Shown: positions 60,941 through 64,000 of the stretch, piece by piece
How positions within the stretch are numbered: position 1 is the stretch's first letter
How the letters are laid out: every line of letters begins with the position of its first letter
Program-made: the position numbers and the translations under genes
NCBI RefSeq assembly: GCF_016859285.1
Contig: NC_053416.1
Coordinates: forward strand, 8,682,001-8,746,000
Source of the DNA: Xiphias gladius
Taxonomy: Eukaryota > Chordata > Actinopteri > Istiophoriformes > Xiphiidae
Length of the DNA stretch: 64,000 nt
Direction of reading: 5' to 3'
Notes under the pieces: generated by a model
The model's input: only the letters and a program-made list of their open reading frames with translations
What the model was told of the DNA's origin: nothing
Databases searched by the model: none

Positions 60941-61530
60941 GTCCTAATGGTGTTTTGTTTGTGAGGAGCACGACAAAGTAAAAGTATTTAAAGCTTCCAA
61001 AAACCCTTAACTTTAGCCTAATTATTTGATTCTTTATACTGTTTGTCAGAAATGCCTGAGATATTATAAGGCAATTTTTAATTATTAAAAAAGCTACACT
61101 TTTGTTTGAGGCCTATCCAAAAAGAAGGACATATTTGACTTCAAACTGACTGTTTAATTTGCATCACCTCTCTTTTGTGCACAGCAGGTTTTCTCAAAGC
61201 AGCTAGGAGCAACATTGCCTGAAAACATGCTGCTTTAACAAGTAACAATAAGTTTCCAGATCACCATTGATCACCGGTGACCATGTGTCCTCTTGATCAA
61301 CTTGACTAATTTGACTCGGTGTAGAAAAACATATATTTTAATACGATTTTTTTTTTTTTTCTGCACTCAAAAAATGTCCAAAATGTCCAATTTCCGACAG
61401 CTGTCCACTGCCCTTATTTAGCTGATTTTCTTTTCCAGATGTGTGAAGGACTGAACCCAAAACCTCAAACACTGTCCGAAGTCAATACAGTCTTTCTCTG
61501 CAGAGCCCATCCTCCACCATCTCTTTCTCC
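60941..61530 (-). other. taok1-abhd15 tail-to-tail gap, likely abhd15 3'UTR
   Basis: About 0.6 kb between the candidate taok1 poly(A) signal and the abhd15 stop. A minus-strand ATTAAA variant is at 61158-61153. No gene is seen. Confidence 0.4.
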
Positions 61531-63139
61531 TCAGCGTGTATAGGACCTCCTCCAGGTGAAGTTCCCTTCTTCTGCATCCATACTGCTCTGTCCAGGTGCC
61601 TGTGGTCTTGGTCTCCTCATCATGGTGGCTCTCCGCCTGCGAGGAGGGGCCATGTTGCTGCTCCTGTTCCTGTGCCCAGCCTGACTATATTCTCCTGGTG
61701 GACCAACCCAGCCTGCCCGATCCCTCTCCCTTCCTTTTAGGAAATCAGCCACCACCCTGAAGTACTCCAGAACTGCAATATGGCTCCAGCTACCTCCCTC
61801 CACCTCCTCATTATCAGTCCTCCCTCCCTCCATCTCTTCTCGGCCTTCCAGACTGAATCCGCAGTGCCCTCCTTTGTCTGTCAACACCAGAAGGAAATAA
61901 GGATTGCTCTGGAAAAGGGGGGTGGGCAAAGTGGAGGCAGGCGGGAGGAGAGGGTCGTCACGGCTGCAGATACAGAGCACGGGGACAGCCACCTCATCTG
62001 CATCTCTCAGTGGCTCGTTCCTCTCCCAGTAGCTGTCCCAGTCCTTGGCCGGGTAGGCCCTCTCGCCCAGTGCCCAGGCCACTGAGGGTGCCAGGCCCCG
62101 CGGGGAATGAGCTCCTGTGCTCAGTCCAGAGTTTGGAGAGATGATTGGAGGTCTAGAAGCTCTCGGCTGAAGCTGGGCTGAGGAGCAGAAAAGAGATTTC
62201 TCAAAGTCTCTGAGGGAGGAAGAGCCGAGGGCCCGATCCACGTCCAGGACTGCACCGAAGGAATTTGCGTATCTTACACCAGAGCCAAGTGAAAAAAACA
62301 AAGTTTTTATGATTGCATTCATATCAGTGTTGTAACTACTATGAATACGTTTTCATTTCGTATAAGCTGTCTTACCTACTGAGCTGCAGTTTCCGATGAT
62401 ACAGCGCCCCCCAATGATAAATAGGAGGCATGGCTGTTTCAAACCAGAGTTGGCCCAGAAGCACGGGTGAGATGGCTGCGGCCGCTGTCAGGTATGTACC
62501 TGATCCACACTCCCCCAAGTAGGAAAGAAGCATCCCTGAGCCTGAACCCTCACTCACTGCGAAAAGCCCAGAGGATGGGTGGCGGCTGTGGACATAAGCC
62601 ACCGCCTGAAAATAGAAGACGTCGAAGACATCGTCAGGGTCAGGTAAAAAATTAAAAACAAAAAAAAATCATTGAATCACTTTGGTTCAGACTGTCAAGA
62701 CGTGTCACTAAAAGCCAAATCGGGGGAACACCAAAGTCGTTGTCGTCATATTTCAACTATTGGATGGGTTACCATGAAATTCCGTACAGACATTCATGGT
62801 CTGTACCAATTCATCATTAGGATGAATCCTAATGCTGATCCTGGTGATCCCTTAACTTTTCATCTAGCGCCATCATCAGATCGAAATTTCAGTTCTTCCA
62901 ATATTTGGGTTTATGACTGAATACCTGCAACACTATAGACCTTCCCATCAGCCTCATCTGTACTTATGTTTAGTGATAATTAACTAAATGTTAGCCTGCT
63001 AACACTCTAAAATGAGATTCTAAAGATGGAGCTAGACCATTAAATATTGGACATTTTTGAGAAATACATTTCTTAAAATGATTAAATTGGAATTGTTGGC
63101 TCTTCATTTTCTGTCCATCAATTAATTTACTAACTTTCA

Positions 63140-63170
<31 letters not shown>

Positions 63171-63901
63171 TACACAATACTTTCACCTAATTATAACATG
63201 ACTTTTAAAAAAAAAAAAAAAAAAAAAATGTACAGCTTCCATCTGGTGTAAATCAAAACACAGTTTTCTTTCTATACCTGCTCAAGATCAGCTGGGTCTC
63301 CAAACTCAGTCAGTCGAGCTGTGGTCAGCGGGCACCCCGCTGTGCCTCGAGGGTGAAACACCACCACATAAAAGCCCTGGCGCATGGCCTGATGGCACAG
63401 CGCCTTCAAGTGGGGGGTCATCCCTCCCCAGGATTGAGGGATGAGCAGGAGGACAGGAGGCGTCGAGGCGAGGCAGCCCAGCGTCTTTCCCCCTGACTGA
63501 TGCTCCTTCCTCCCCTCCCACCTCTTCCTCCCAGCTGCCTCGCCCAATCCTGTCCCCACAGCCCAGTCCACGGCTACAATTCCCCCGTCTCTCAGCAACA
63601 GATTTTCTCTGGTAAACTGTATCGAGTCTCCGAGTTGTCCACACAGCAGGCTGCACAGAGTCTGGAGGTGGGGGTCTCCCCTGGGCCAGGCGGCCAGTCT
63701 CGGCCTGGCCAGAGAGCCACAGTGCCGGAGCAGGTACTTGGACAGCGCAGTGGGCTTGCAGATGAGCCTGGGTCCCGCAGCCCCCCGGACAGCCGGCTTT
63801 GTCCAGCAGCGTGCTCCGGGCCAGCGGAGAGCCAGACACGACAGGAAAAGTAACAAGGATGGGAGCAAACAGAAAAAACACTCCCATACAAATGATGCCA
63901 T
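61531..63901 (-). CDS. abhd15: Abhd15 (alpha/beta-hydrolase domain containing 15), 3 coding exons
   Basis: Minus-strand coding exons: 63901-63278, 62605-62376 and 62272-61531; phases join to 531 codons (human 468). The start MASFVWECFF leads straight into a hydrophobic segment (residues 6-25), a signal anchor or membrane segment. Conserved ABHD15 blocks follow: LICKPTALSKYLLRHCG, RGDPHLQTLCS, GTAGCPLTTARLTEFGDP. The nucleophile elbow is AVSEGSGSGMLLSYLGE (candidate S229), with D391 in CSRDDPLLPP and H421 in DKGGHCGF. In mammals ABHD15 works in adipocytes, binding PDE3B to restrain lipolysis under insulin. It is convergent with taok1, as in human. A low-complexity Glu/Gly stretch lies between His421 and the tail. 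Its promoter would lie beyond 63901. Confidence 0.93.
62655..63015. repeat. Dispersed teleost repeat in abhd15 intron 1
   Basis: Phrases such as ACCATGAAATTCCGTACAGA, CTTAACTTTTCATCTAGCGC and ATGTTAGCCTGCTAACACTC are familiar from a very common fish interspersed repeat (LINE-derived in my recollection). No coding content. Confidence 0.55.
63144..63177. repeat. (CA)n microsatellite, abhd15 intron 1
   Basis: About 13 CA units with flanking TACACA. A poly(A) run follows at 63210-63228. Confidence 0.9.
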
Positions 63902-64000
63902 CGGTAAAAAGGATCCTAGTTTAACACAAAGTCCAGTGTTTTCTCTGGGGATGTTTTGCTATGATTTCCTCAGTCACCTTTGACCCCCATGTTTTCCAAA

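Overview
This window is vertebrate genomic DNA, almost certainly from a teleost fish. Protein-coding genes are split by many short introns. Intergenic and intronic DNA is rich in (TG)n/(CA)n microsatellites and decayed Tc1-type transposons. The encoded proteins are clear vertebrate orthologues, and the mature miR-212 matches the fish rather than the mammalian form as I recall it. I suspect a percomorph but cannot resolve the species.

Layout. (1) 1-16.9 kb has no protein-coding gene that I can support. Its key content is the neuronal microRNA cluster mir-212/mir-132 on the minus strand (4.13-4.65 kb). Upstream of it in its own transcription direction lie a CpG-rich block with a canonical REST/NRSF RE1 element (6282-6302), several CRE-like sites, and a candidate TATA promoter with a strong splice donor (8.24-8.60 kb). 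This resembles the CREB- and REST-controlled mammalian locus. (2) 16986-31485 (+) is smg6 (EST1A), the nonsense-mediated decay endonuclease. I reconstructed 19 coding exons with consistent phases, giving 1662 codons. (3) About 35.85-60.9 kb (+) is taok1: a CpG-rich promoter, a probable non-coding first exon, a 7.4 kb 5'UTR intron and 20 coding exons (44058-56914) encoding 1013 residues. (4) 61531-63901 (-) is abhd15, three coding exons encoding 531 residues, convergent with taok1.

How it fits together. The genes are not an operon. taok1-abhd15 tail-to-tail matches the human 17q11.2 arrangement. mir-212/132 and smg6 both belong to the human 17p13.3 block, so the window joins two regions that are far apart in human. 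HIC1, which lies between the microRNAs and SMG6 in human, is not seen here.

Mobile DNA: three Tc1/mariner-like remnants (smg6 introns 3 and 8, taok1 5'UTR intron), a TTAA-flanked MITE (taok1 intron 11), a short inverted-repeat element in the probable taok1 3'UTR, and several dispersed teleost repeats. I found no CRISPR array, rRNA, convincing tRNA or clearly novel system. The most informative signals are the microRNA regulatory block, the taok1 upstream ORFs, and lineage-specific low-complexity expansions in Smg6 and Taok1.
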